The translations under genes were made by a program, and so were the position numbers. The notes beneath the pieces were generated by a model. The model did not search any database, was not told the DNA's origin, and saw only the letters and a program-made list of their open reading frames with translations. Source: Firmicutes bacterium FC7 (GTDB lineage Bacteria > Bacillota > Clostridia > Tissierellales > Tissierellaceae). Taken from it: a DNA stretch of 64,000 bases. Position 1 is the stretch's first letter; each line of letters begins with the position of its first letter. The stretch is from positions 1-64,000 of the forward strand of contig JAKELU010000002.1 of assembly GCA_022760735.1 (NCBI GenBank), read 5' to 3'. This document shows positions 9,471 through 17,426 of the stretch, in pieces.

Positions 9471-10736
9471 TTATAAACCTTGAAGAATATCTAATGCTTC
9501 TTGTGCATATGATTTTGCTTCGTTTAATGCTTCTGTCGCTTTGGCTCGATTGTGGAATCCTGTGCTATTTTCTACGAATACAAAATCCCAACGATATTGT
9601 GCTTTTCTGTGGAGGTCTCTTAGTTGAACAATTTGCTGATCTGTCAGTTTCTTATCTTCTATGGCCTTACCAAAGTCAATAATTAGCTTTACTAGCATAT
9701 CGCTTACATCTACTTCCATTTGCTCAATTTCTGTTTGTATAGCCTCCACTCTTTCAGGTAATGTGTCTATTTCATTCGAATGGCATCTACCGCAAGACTC
9801 ATTTGGAGTTTTTAATGGGCTAGTTACCCAGTGCGACTTATACTCCTTACCATCTTCTATTACTCTTGGCATATGACAATCTGCACATGATACTTTCATT
9901 GATGCATGTAGACTACCTGTGTACATTTCAGTTTCTGGATGTTGTACCTTAATTAGAGGTGTTCCCGTCCTAGGATGCACCCAATCTGAAAAATCCATTT
10001 CATCATAATATTCTTCAATTTCAGCAATTTCTGTGCCATTTCCCCATGGCAGTAAAACTGAATTGTTTTCCTCGTCAAAGTAGTATTCAACATGACATTG
10101 TGCACATGCTTTATTGCCTGGAATTGGATCAAGCTTTAGCATATCTGCAAATTCATTAAAGTGAACTGTAGTAGTCTGAATACTTTCTCCAGGTGTATTT
10201 CTATGACATGTATAGCATGTTATTCCAAATTCTACTTCCTGAATTGTTTTCTGAAAGTCCATAGATGCTAGTTCATCTCCAAATTTAGCATAGAGCTTTT
10301 CATACTCCGCAGTCTTACATGCAAGACACGAAGCTCCTCCCTTAGGTCTTGAAATATTTGCTACATCCTCTAATGCATAAAAGTGACCACGTGCTTGATA
10401 GTATTCCTTTGCAAATCCAATTCCTTCATATAGTATTTTTATATTGGGATATTTTTCTATATAATCTAAAGGTTGGGAACCCCCAAGACCTGAATCCTCT
10501 GCTGTATCGTCTCCCATTGTTGAAGTCTTCATAAAAGATGTATAAACTAATGGAAATTTCTCCTCCCAATCTGCTGGATCTATTATCATATTCTCTGGAG
10601 CTGGTATCTCAACCTTGCTTATATCCTCATCAGGCGGTTCATTGGGTTCCGGTGCAGGAGTTTCCCTAGTACAGCTTATCATTAGAACTATTGCCAATAA
10701 AGTTAAGAGCCCTATAACAAATTTTATTCTTTTCAT
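9471..10736 (-). CDS. nrfA: Pentahaem cytochrome c552 nitrite reductase NrfA, lipoprotein form
   Basis: Reduces nitrite to ammonium with six electrons outside the membrane. Five haem sites are visible: the lysine-ligated catalytic CLACK at 137-141, then CYTCH 174-178, CAQCH 211-215, CADCH 284-288 and CGRCH 315-319. The catalytic Tyr is in 'CHVEYYF' and a catalytic His candidate in 'VQHPETEMY'. Residues 1-21 form a signal ending in the lipobox 'LMISC' (Cys22), so the enzyme is probably lipid-anchored. No nrfH quinol-oxidising partner gene is adjacent, which is unusual. resBC follow on the same strand; ric lies upstream. Confidence 0.95.
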   Translation of the reverse strand: MKRIKFVIGLLTLLAIVLMISCTRETPAPEPNEPPDEDISKVEIPAPENMIIDPADWEEKFPLVYTSFMKTSTMGDDTAEDSGLGGSQPLDYIEKYPNIKILYEGIGFAKEYYQARGHFYALEDVANISRPKGGASCLACKTAEYEKLYAKFGDELASMDFQKTIQEVEFGITCYTCHRNTPGESIQTTTVHFNEFADMLKLDPIPGNKACAQCHVEYYFDEENNSVLLPWGNGTEIAEIEEYYDEMDFSDWVHPRTGTPLIKVQHPETEMYTGSLHASMKVSCADCHMPRVIEDGKEYKSHWVTSPLKTPNESCGRCHSNEIDTLPERVEAIQTEIEQMEVDVSDMLVKLIIDFGKAIEDKKLTDQQIVQLRDLHRKAQYRWDFVFVENSTGFHNRAKATEALNEAKSYAQEALDILQGL

Positions 10737-10811
10737 ACTATACCCCTTCTTTATGTATTGTACTTAGAGGTTAGTTTTGCCAAATATTGAATAATTATGA
10801 CGCAAAAAAAT

Positions 10812-10820
10812 ATTATAACA
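10812..10820 (-). promoter_or_regulatory. Possible extended -10 promoter of nrfA
   Basis: The minus strand reads TGTTATAAT, an extended -10 element, about 75 bases before nrfA. I find no good -35 and no clear FNR or CRP half-site pair. Confidence 0.4.
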
Positions 10821-10952
10821 TTCATACTATTAAAAGCCTAATTTTGAGGCTGAAAGATATGGTGAATTTAATGGAGAATTCAGGTTGTAGACATGGTCAA
10901 TCCCTTTACGGGATTATAAGGAATTTAAGGGATAAAGATTCCTACTAAAAGC

Positions 10953-10990
10953 AAAAACCACTACAAGAATTTTTCTTATAGTGGTTTTAA
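10953..10990 (-). terminator. Terminator of ric
   Basis: The stem AAAACCACTA / TAGTGGTTTT with inner AAGAA/TTCTT pairs is followed on the minus strand by a five-T run. It lies directly after ric and separates it from nrfA. Confidence 0.8.
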
Positions 10991-11005
10991 AAGGGGTGTT
11001 TAGTT

Positions 11006-11707
11006 TTATAATAAACCTCTTAATCTTGGGAACAGTATATTGTTTTCAAGATGAATATGTTGGAATAAGTCTGATTCCATTTCTTGAAGCTTTTGATATG
11101 TTAGCTCAAAGGTTCCACATACATCATCCGGAATTAAATAATCCTTAGTTATTTCTCTTAATTCTTTTAAGATATCCCCTGCATTAGTATGTTCTTTTTC
11201 TAATTCATCGATTATATTTACTGCCTTTTCTAAGTCCTCTTTTGAATTGGTTTCTAAGAATCTATTTATTGCAGGGTATTGTAGTGTCTCTTCTTTTGTT
11301 AGGTGCTCTTCTAATTCCATTTGAACTGTTCTAAATAACTTATGAACCTTAATAAGCTCTGGATGATGCTCTCCATGAACCTTCATAATTGTCATTGCAA
11401 GCTTTGCAATCTTAGGCATTTCATCCCAAAGATAAGCATGATGTTTATTTAAAATATGTTCTACTAATTCATCTAATGGTGCTGTTGTCCAGTCCTTGTC
11501 CTGTGCTGATGCTTCATAATTTTCATATTGACTGTTGATTTCATTCATTATCATTTCTTCATCTAGACCTAATTCCTTTATTGCCTCAATTAGTGGTCTA
11601 TTTCCTCCACAGCAAAAGTCTATTCTATTCTCTTTAAATATTTCTGCCGCCTTAGGAAATTTTACAACGATTTCTCCAATGCTTTGTGAACTATTAAATT
11701 TACCCAT
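11006..11707 (-). CDS. ric: RIC family iron-sulfur cluster repair di-iron protein (ScdA/YtfE)
   Basis: Cytoplasmic protein that repairs Fe-S clusters damaged by nitric oxide or peroxide. The N-terminal ScdA domain has 'KENRIDFCCGGNRPL' with the paired Cys near residue 32. Residues 75-233 are a hemerythrin-like four-helix domain with metal-binding histidines ('ILNKHHAYLW', 'HGEHHPEL', 'LEEHLTKEE', 'LFQHIHLENNILFPR'). Length (233 aa) is standard. Its neighbour NrfA makes and detoxifies reactive nitrogen species, so the two probably answer the same stress. It has its own ribosome binding site (GGATTAGG) and terminator. Confidence 0.95.
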   Translation of the reverse strand: MGKFNSSQSIGEIVVKFPKAAEIFKENRIDFCCGGNRPLIEAIKELGLDEEMIMNEINSQYENYEASAQDKDWTTAPLDELVEHILNKHHAYLWDEMPKIAKLAMTIMKVHGEHHPELIKVHKLFRTVQMELEEHLTKEETLQYPAINRFLETNSKEDLEKAVNIIDELEKEHTNAGDILKELREITKDYLIPDDVCGTFELTYQKLQEMESDLFQHIHLENNILFPRLRGLL

Positions 11708-11804
11708 ATCCTAATCCTCCATTTTATAAATTCCTATCCTATGTCTACCCTTATGATAGTTTAATTTAACTAAATTTATTCGACTTCTTTACCTTATGAT
11801 TAAA

Positions 11805-12404
11805 TTATAGAGGAGGTTGTATATCATTACTTTGACCTTGGTCAAAATTTAAAAAGAATTTTTTAAGTCCACTCATGATGGACATTGCATATATTCTTAC
11901 AATTATTGCAAATAAAGCTGTAACGGTTATTAATAGTTCACTGTAAGTTGTTATTGAGATTATGAATCCTATTATTGATATGATTTGTAATTTTATATAG
12001 GTCCTTTGCTTATATATAATTTCCTTGGAGTTAATGGCTGTTGGAATATCGTCTGGAACCTTTGATTCAAGTAAGCTTATTGTGCCGTTTAATATTTCAT
12101 AAAACATTAAAAGTTCAACTACATAAAGTATCACTGGATAATATGAAAAAATAATTAATCTGTTTAATGAGTGGCCTCCAAATAAGTCTAATAGACTACC
12201 TATTAGTGATAATAAAATAAGGTATTTAGTATATCTTTCGCTCTTCTCAAAAGCAACTTTATTATGACTATCTTGTAGAATACTTATAGCTGAAAGTACC
12301 ACCATCCACCCCACAAATGCTGGAACTATTTTTACATTTCCAAATTTTATATTAAAAGTAGCTAAAAATATTCCCCAAAATATTTTCTGATAACCTCTAT
12401 CCAC
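11805..12404 (-). CDS. Hypothetical membrane protein, 199 aa
   Basis: Family not recognised. Five or six hydrophobic segments (for example 'IVPAFVGWMVVLSAISI', 'LILLSLIGSLLDLFGG', 'IISIIGFIISITTY', 'LLITVTALFAIIVRIYA') make an integral membrane protein. It starts at a GTG that overlaps the stop codon of the upstream gene, so the two are translationally coupled and probably work together. Confidence 0.75.
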   Translation of the reverse strand: MDRGYQKIFWGIFLATFNIKFGNVKIVPAFVGWMVVLSAISILQDSHNKVAFEKSERYTKYLILLSLIGSLLDLFGGHSLNRLIIFSYYPVILYVVELLMFYEILNGTISLLESKVPDDIPTAINSKEIIYKQRTYIKLQIISIIGFIISITTYSELLITVTALFAIIVRIYAMSIMSGLKKFFLNFDQGQSNDIQPPL

Positions 12405-13285
12405 TATATCTCACCCCTTGCTTTTAGAAATCTTAAGATTTCCATAAAATCAAAACCATGTCTACTATAATCTACATTACGAAATCTATAAGTATATACG
12501 TTACCTTCACTATCCTCATACTGAAGCTTAGGATGAATATCATAATCATACATATTTGCTTCAATACCCTCTAGGATATGAAATTTTGAGAAAATATTTA
12601 AACGCTCTCCTGCTTTTAACTCCATTCCTGATATATTAACATAATCTGTATCATTTATCTTTATCTCAACGAAATTATCAAGCTGACTCAACAATGAATC
12701 TTCAACTTTTATTAGAGTAATATCCTCTGTAACTTCAAGTTCAGTATTATGAGTCCCGTCCGAAGATCCGCCTCCACTCATAAAATCTAAGTGTTTGGGT
12801 CTATTTTCATATGCATAAAATATTACTTCACCTATGTCCGCTTCTATAGTATCCCCATTATCAAAATGTACTTTAGCCTTTGTAATACGAATATCATCTC
12901 CTGTATTTTCTACATTATAGGCATCCATCCATATGTAAATCGGTCTAATACTGTATCTACCTACATTTTTCCCTGGAATTCCTTGATTGTTGTTGAACAT
13001 AGAAAAAAACATAGGGTTACGTGAGCTTGCACTTACTATTAATCCTGGTACTTCTTGAAATTCCACATGGGTTACTAATCTAGTATCATATATATTGGTA
13101 ATATATTTAATGTTTAATTGATTCTCCACATAATAACTACTTTTATTTATTGGAAGCTCCATTTCTTTATATACCTTTAAAAATACGGGTTCATCAAGTC
13201 TTAGGTAGAATGAAACTATTAAGCTTATTAAAAGTAGAGAAAGTATAAGTATTAATCCTTGTTTAAGAATTCTTTCATTTTCCAT
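12404..13285 (-). CDS. Hypothetical membrane-anchored protein, 293 aa
   Basis: Family not recognised. One N-terminal membrane anchor (residues 8-27, 'QGLILILSLLLISLIVSFYL') leads into a beta-rich extracytoplasmic region with many aromatic residues and a Gly/Ser-rich loop 'SGGGSSDGTHN'. There are no Cys pairs. It is first in a two-gene unit with the overlapping gene 11805-12404, divergent from the c-di-AMP-controlled hydrolase. An envelope role is possible but not shown. Confidence 0.75.
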   Translation of the reverse strand: MENERILKQGLILILSLLLISLIVSFYLRLDEPVFLKVYKEMELPINKSSYYVENQLNIKYITNIYDTRLVTHVEFQEVPGLIVSASSRNPMFFSMFNNNQGIPGKNVGRYSIRPIYIWMDAYNVENTGDDIRITKAKVHFDNGDTIEADIGEVIFYAYENRPKHLDFMSGGGSSDGTHNTELEVTEDITLIKVEDSLLSQLDNFVEIKINDTDYVNISGMELKAGERLNIFSKFHILEGIEANMYDYDIHPKLQYEDSEGNVYTYRFRNVDYSRHGFDFMEILRFLKARGEI

Positions 13286-13482
13286 ATAATCCTCCTTTTT
13301 AAGGCATCTTCTGCCATATGAACTTTAGGGCATCTCTATGCGACTATTCATCACCTAATTTTACCATATTTATAGCTTTATCTGCAGTCATATTAGATTT
13401 TTTATTGAGTATATATAGTGTACTTCGATTTTACTTAATCCTCTTTCTTCTATAAAAACACTCCTATGTAATAAATTGGAAG

Positions 13483-13511
13483 TTTACTTCTTTGATTAGT
13501 ATAGATATAAT
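13483..13511 (+). promoter_or_regulatory. Promoter of the c-di-AMP riboswitch transcript
   Basis: TTTACT and a perfect TATAAT separated by 17 bp. Transcription would start near 13518, just before the riboswitch. The rest of 13286-13482 holds no gene I can support. Confidence 0.65.
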
Positions 13512-13528
13512 AACCAATAAGCATACTC

Positions 13529-13645
13529 TAAACTGCTGAATCCTATTTCTAAGGTACGGAGGAACCAAGTAAGGGGTTAATCCACACTAGTGGTAGGGAG
13601 CCTTCTGTCCCGAACCCGTCAGCTAACTTCGGAAGCCCCTAAAGG
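13529..13645 (+). ncRNA. c-di-AMP riboswitch (ydaO/yuaA leader)
   Basis: The leader carries the conserved blocks of the ydaO-type aptamer in order: GCTGAATCC, GTACGGAGGAACCAA, GGGGTTAATCC, TAGGGAG, CCGAACCCGTCAGCTAACTTC and GGAAGCCCC. Known members bind c-di-AMP and turn expression off, commonly ahead of cell-wall hydrolases and ion transporters. The gene controlled here is a SleB-type hydrolase whose ribosome binding site starts right after the last stem (AGGAGG at 13644). That suggests translational occlusion, since I see no separate intrinsic terminator between aptamer and start codon. Confidence 0.93.
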
Positions 13646-13658
13646 AGGAGTGTAGGTC

Positions 13659-14570
13659 ATGAAAATTAAGACGATATTATCAATGCTATTGGTCTTAGTA
13701 TTGATAAGCACACCGTTAAATGTTGTATTAGCAAGCGAAAGTTATACTATCTTAAAATACGAAAGCAAAGGTAGTGAAGTTTCAAGACTACAACAAGCAT
13801 TAAAAGATAAGGGATATGATTTAACTGTAGACGGTATATATGGAAAAGCTACAGAAAATGCAGTAATCAAATTCCAAATTGCAAATGGGTTAAGAATTGA
13901 TGGCATTGCTGGTAAGCAAACTCAAACAATTTTATTTGCAAATAACTTATTTAGCAACTCAATATTAAAGGTTGGTAGCAGAGGAGACGAAGTTGTTAAA
14001 CTGCAACAAGCATTACAAAGTAGAGGCTATTATAAAGGGACTATTGATGGAATATATGGGGAAGGTACAAAAACAGCTGTAAGTAATTTTCAAAGAGAAA
14101 GTGGACTAGCTGTTGATGGTATTGCAGGATCAAATACTTTTGCAGCACTTTACTCTAACACTACAGTTTCTAGAGGGACAAGCATTATAAGAACTAACTA
14201 CAGTCAAGATGACTTATATTGGCTTTCTAGAATTATTGAAGCTGAGGCCGGTTCAGAACCTTCTGATGGAAAAGTAGCTGTTGGGAATGTAATACTTAAC
14301 AGAGTTAATTCAAAAGATTTTCCTAATACTATTTATGATGTAATCTTTGAATACTACGAAGACATACCTCAATTTAGTCCAGTTGCAGAAGGGACCATAT
14401 ATAATAACCCTTCTGAAGAAAGCATACAAGCAGCAAGGGATGCACTTAATGGTTCAAGACCAGTAGGAAATTCAACATATTTCTTTAATCCAGATAAATC
14501 AGCAGGATACTGGATTGTACAGAACAAGTCATATGTAACACGTATAGGAGGACATGCCTTCTATCAATAA
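13659..14570 (+). CDS. Cell-wall hydrolase with two peptidoglycan-binding domains (SleB-like)
   Basis: Exported peptidoglycan hydrolase, 303 aa. A signal peptide at 1-25 ends near 'VVLASES'. Two PG_binding_1 repeats follow at about 33-88 and 103-160 ('LQQALKDKGYDLTVDGIYG', 'LQQALQSRGYYKGTIDGIYG'). The C-terminal Hydrolase_2/SleB domain begins 'YWLSRIIEAEAGSEPSDGKVAVG' split around residues 187-209 and contains the catalytic Glu of the 'EAEA' motif. SleB enzymes are lytic transglycosylases of spore cortex or wall. Control by the c-di-AMP riboswitch ties it to turgor and wall homeostasis rather than only to germination. Confidence 0.93.
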   Translation: MKIKTILSMLLVLVLISTPLNVVLASESYTILKYESKGSEVSRLQQALKDKGYDLTVDGIYGKATENAVIKFQIANGLRIDGIAGKQTQTILFANNLFSNSILKVGSRGDEVVKLQQALQSRGYYKGTIDGIYGEGTKTAVSNFQRESGLAVDGIAGSNTFAALYSNTTVSRGTSIIRTNYSQDDLYWLSRIIEAEAGSEPSDGKVAVGNVILNRVNSKDFPNTIYDVIFEYYEDIPQFSPVAEGTIYNNPSEESIQAARDALNGSRPVGNSTYFFNPDKSAGYWIVQNKSYVTRIGGHAFYQ

Positions 14571-14574
14571 AACA

Positions 14575-14622
14575 AATAAAGAAGAAGGATCTAGAAATTT
14601 GTCTATTCCTTCTTCTTTATTA
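14575..14622. terminator. Bidirectional terminator after the hydrolase
   Basis: The 15-bp stem AATAAAGAAGAAGGA / TCCTTCTTCTTTATT serves the rightward hydrolase gene and the leftward purine island that ends at 14661. Confidence 0.85.
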
Positions 14623-14660
14623 TATAAATTTTTATATTAAATTATAGTTCGTTCTCAAGA

Positions 14661-15134
14661 TTAAATTCTGTCATAAATATAAACCTCAGACTTCCACTTA
14701 TCTATCCAACCTCCGTATATAAAACCTAATTTAATCAATAGATTTTTAGATGGGATATTTTCTTTATCAGTCATTGCTATTATTTCACAATCTGGATAAT
14801 CCGATTTAAGTTTAGGCAATAAACTTTTTAGAACTTCGCTAACATATCCTTTACGAGCAAATATTGGGTTAATAGAATAACCTATTATAATTGCCTTTTC
14901 TTTTTTATCAAAAAATATATCTCCTAAAAGGGTATCCGAATTTTTATCAGCGATTGCTAATTGGACACCATTATCTACATTCAGTGGTCCTAATAGTACT
15001 TCTCTATATTGATCTTTTGTTAAATTCTTAAAGCTTTGATATTTCATCCATTCTTCATTGTTTCTATATGTTATAAATGATTCGAGGTCTTTTTCTTCAA
15101 AAGCTCTAAGAATACATCTTTCTGTTTCCAACAC
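14661..15134 (-). CDS. GNAT-family N-acetyltransferase (RimJ/RimL type)
   Basis: 157 aa. The opening 'LETERCILRAFEEKDLESFITYRN' is the usual start of RimJ/RimL-type GNAT enzymes. The acetyl-CoA-binding loop is 'NPIFARKGYVSEVLKSLLP', and 'IPSKNLLIKLGFIYGG' is the typical C-terminal signature. It starts at GTG, nine bases after GGAG. It sits last on the strand of the purine island, 44 bases after yfiH. The substrate is unknown and the link to purines is only positional. Confidence 0.85.
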   Translation of the reverse strand: MLETERCILRAFEEKDLESFITYRNNEEWMKYQSFKNLTKDQYREVLLGPLNVDNGVQLAIADKNSDTLLGDIFFDKKEKAIIIGYSINPIFARKGYVSEVLKSLLPKLKSDYPDCEIIAMTDKENIPSKNLLIKLGFIYGGWIDKWKSEVYIYDRI

Positions 15135-15178
15135 TGGCTATCTCCACTCCGTTATATCTTATTTCTTAATAAAAGTAC

Positions 15179-15961
15179 CTAAATCATAACTGTAATTGCG
15201 CCCATGAGACCAAATTTGTCTTTATCCCTTCTGTAGGAATGTAGTAAGTCTGCCTTAGAATATGTCGATAAATCAATTATGTGAAGGTTGTCATCTTTGA
15301 TACCTTTTGACAAAAGTATCTTCTTATTAGTAGTCTGGAGGTCTATTAGGAACTTAATCTCATTTTTTTGTCTAATAATTTCCCGGGAAAAGTCGAACTC
15401 TTTCTCAAATAATGTCATAACATCTGACTCAACTTCAAAGTCATCTTTACCAATTGTAGGTCCAATTATGGCAATGATGTCCTCAGGATTACACCCATAT
15501 TCCTTAACCATAATATCAATTCCATTTGCACCTATCCTCTGAAGAGTTCCTTTCCATCCAGAATGAATATTTCCCTGAACCTTTTTAATAGGGTCATATA
15601 AAATAATTGGAGTACAGTCTGCAAATCTTGATACAAGGGCAATATTCTTTATACCTGTTACTAGTCCGTCAGTATCATAAAATACCTTGCCTGTAGATTC
15701 GTAGTATGATCCCTGAGAAATATCAGTTATATTTACAACATTTCCAGAATGGACCTGATAGCCTTGATAGTGCTCCTTAGGCTTTACTCCAATAAAATCA
15801 AATATATAATCAAAGTTCTTTTTAATGTCTTCTACATTCCCATTGGTTTTTAGGCCTATATCCATATCTTTAGTTGTAAAACAATGTAAAAGTCCCATTT
15901 CTGTTAATTCTGGAATATATATAAATCTTTGATTATTTTTAGTTTCAATTTTATACTGCAT
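15179..15961 (-). CDS. yfiH: YfiH/LACC1-family purine nucleoside enzyme
   Basis: Long annotated as polyphenol oxidase or laccase. Characterised YfiH/LACC1 members instead phosphorolyse purine nucleosides and deaminate adenosine. The zinc-site residues are H71 ('YQVHSGN'), C116 ('RFADCTPIIL') and H133 ('GNIHSGWKGT'). Length 260 aa is normal. GAAGGAGG precedes the ATG. Its place at the end of the xanthine dehydrogenase cluster fits a job of feeding purine bases from nucleosides into the degradation route. The reaction is known for the family; its role here is inferred. Confidence 0.88.
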   Translation of the reverse strand: MQYKIETKNNQRFIYIPELTEMGLLHCFTTKDMDIGLKTNGNVEDIKKNFDYIFDFIGVKPKEHYQGYQVHSGNVVNITDISQGSYYESTGKVFYDTDGLVTGIKNIALVSRFADCTPIILYDPIKKVQGNIHSGWKGTLQRIGANGIDIMVKEYGCNPEDIIAIIGPTIGKDDFEVESDVMTLFEKEFDFSREIIRQKNEIKFLIDLQTTNKKILLSKGIKDDNLHIIDLSTYSKADLLHSYRRDKDKFGLMGAITVMI

Positions 15962-16089
15962 TTTAACCTCCTTCTTTAAACCTGAGTTATCCCTCCGCTA
16001 CGCCTGGGATGCCAACATTAGTAGATCCATTCCAATCGGGTATTGCCATTGAGGGAAATGATAAATAGAAATGTAGTGAACATGTCATC

Positions 16090-16122
16090 ATCAATCAATA
16101 GGGACTGTCCCCAATGATTGAT
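16090..16122. repeat. Nested palindrome overlapping the mocA stop codon
   Basis: ATCAATCA / TGATTGAT arms enclose the palindrome GGGACTGTCCC. It contains the last codons and the stop of the MocA-type gene. No T-run follows on the minus strand, so it resembles a dispersed REP-like or processing hairpin more than a terminator. Confidence 0.6.
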
Positions 16123-16684
16123 TTACTCTACGAAGGTCCTCCATTGTATCTATATCTATACCCACTAACTCATCTTCAAAGTCAATTCTCTTAACAAAAT
16201 CAGCATTGTTTTTTATTATTTCTCTTCCTCCTTTATCTCCTTTGACCTTTAGAAGGTCTTCTCGATATTTAGGAGGAAATATTATCGGCATTCCAAATTT
16301 ATCATTAAAATATGGCACAACTATATATTTTGTGTCCATATTATGTTCTCCTATTAATAAGTCTATTAGCTCATGATTTATGAATGGTTGATCACCTACT
16401 AAAAACATGTAACTGCTATTTGAATCAGAATTTTTAACTCCTAGTTTTACTGCAGCTGATTGGCCTTCATGAGCATTAGGATTAAATATACATCTTACTC
16501 CATATCTTTCTCCAATATCCCGAACTTCATCTAATCTATATATCAGTATAATATCGTCTAGTAAGGATTCTTTACAAGCCCTTATAACCCTTTCAATTAC
16601 TTTCGTTCCGTCTATTTCTAGAAGAAGTTTATTTTTTTCCATTCTATTCGAAAAGCCAGAGGCCATTATTATCCCTGTCACCAT
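16091..16684 (-). CDS. mocA: MocA-type molybdenum cofactor cytidylyltransferase
   Basis: Adds CMP to molybdopterin to give MCD, the cofactor form used by xanthine-dehydrogenase-type hydroxylases. The nucleotidyltransferase signature is 'IIMASGFSNRMEKNKLLLEI' at residues 5-24. A second motif 'FLVGDQPFINHELIDLL' near 95-111 supplies metal-binding Asp, and 'GDKGGREII' lies downstream. Length (197 aa) is normal. It is coupled to yqeC by a short spacer with AGGAGG. The last residues are encoded in a palindrome, suggesting a late insertion at the 3' end. Confidence 0.88.
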   Translation of the reverse strand: MVTGIIMASGFSNRMEKNKLLLEIDGTKVIERVIRACKESLLDDIILIYRLDEVRDIGERYGVRCIFNPNAHEGQSAAVKLGVKNSDSNSSYMFLVGDQPFINHELIDLLIGEHNMDTKYIVVPYFNDKFGMPIIFPPKYREDLLKVKGDKGGREIIKNNADFVKRIDFEDELVGIDIDTMEDLRRVNQSLGTVPID

Positions 16685-16694
16685 TATACCCCTC

Positions 16695-17426
16695 CTAAAA
16701 AAATGTATTAGTCCTTACATTTGCAATTAAAACATGAATATTGAAATTCTTTAAATTTTCACGTACGATTTTCCCTTGTTCTATCTTAAAGCTATTATCA
16801 GCCTTGTTCAATATTAGCACTGTTCTACCTTTACTATTTTTAAATAATCCTCTTCCATCAAGTACAAGTTTTAATATAGCATTTGCATCTACAATTCTAA
16901 CTTCTTCGCCTACTATTTTCTTAAATAGTTCTGCTCTATGTACATTTTCCTCATTTACCATAGTTCCTATGGAATCTAGCCCTACTACCCCTATAGTCAT
17001 GTTTGTATGTTTAGAAATAACTGGTTCATGGGCTGCCGGTGCCTTAATTGGTAACCTTTTTGACCCATCAGCCTCTATTAACACTATATCAAATATCTTT
17101 CTTTCAATTATCTCATCTATTAGGGAGATATTTTGAGTCTTAATCTTATTATTTATATCATCATTCTTTTCTGCATAATATGTAATACTCCCGTCAGTAG
17201 GAATAAATTTTTTAGGAAGCTCTCCAATAAATAAGTTGTCATAGTCAACTTTTTTAGGGATAAACATTCCCGTAGAAGTTGTAACTAATACTCTTTTTCC
17301 CTCCTCTTTTAATTCCTTAGAAAGAACAATAATAGAGGTGGTTTTCCCACCACCTCCAACTACTGATATAATATTTTTTTTACTCAAGTTAATGCTTAAC
17401 TTTTTATATAGCTTCACTTTTCTCAC
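16695..17426 (-). CDS. yqeC: YqeC-like accessory protein of selenium-dependent molybdenum hydroxylases
   Basis: 243-aa ATP/GTP-binding protein. The P-loop is 'IISVVGGGGKTTSIIVLSKE' at about 19-38. 'VLVTTSTGMFIPKK' follows, then 'VLIEADGSKRLPIKAPAAHEP', the YqeC signature. YqeC is known from comparative genomics as a partner of YqeB and SelD in selenium-dependent molybdenum hydroxylase systems. Here it starts at a GTG inside the end of the small molybdenum subunit gene, a 23-base overlap, so it is co-translated with the hydroxylase. yqeB and selD are not in the window. Confidence 0.88.
   Translation of the reverse strand: MRKVKLYKKLSINLSKKNIISVVGGGGKTTSIIVLSKELKEEGKRVLVTTSTGMFIPKKVDYDNLFIGELPKKFIPTDGSITYYAEKNDDINNKIKTQNISLIDEIIERKIFDIVLIEADGSKRLPIKAPAAHEPVISKHTNMTIGVVGLDSIGTMVNEENVHRAELFKKIVGEEVRIVDANAILKLVLDGRGLFKNSKGRTVLILNKADNSFKIEQGKIVRENLKNFNIHVLIANVRTNTFF

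Noticed and set aside
15179-15961. Laccase/polyphenol oxidase function
   Set aside because: The conserved residues are those of the YfiH zinc site; the family has been shown to act on purine nucleosides and the genomic context agrees.
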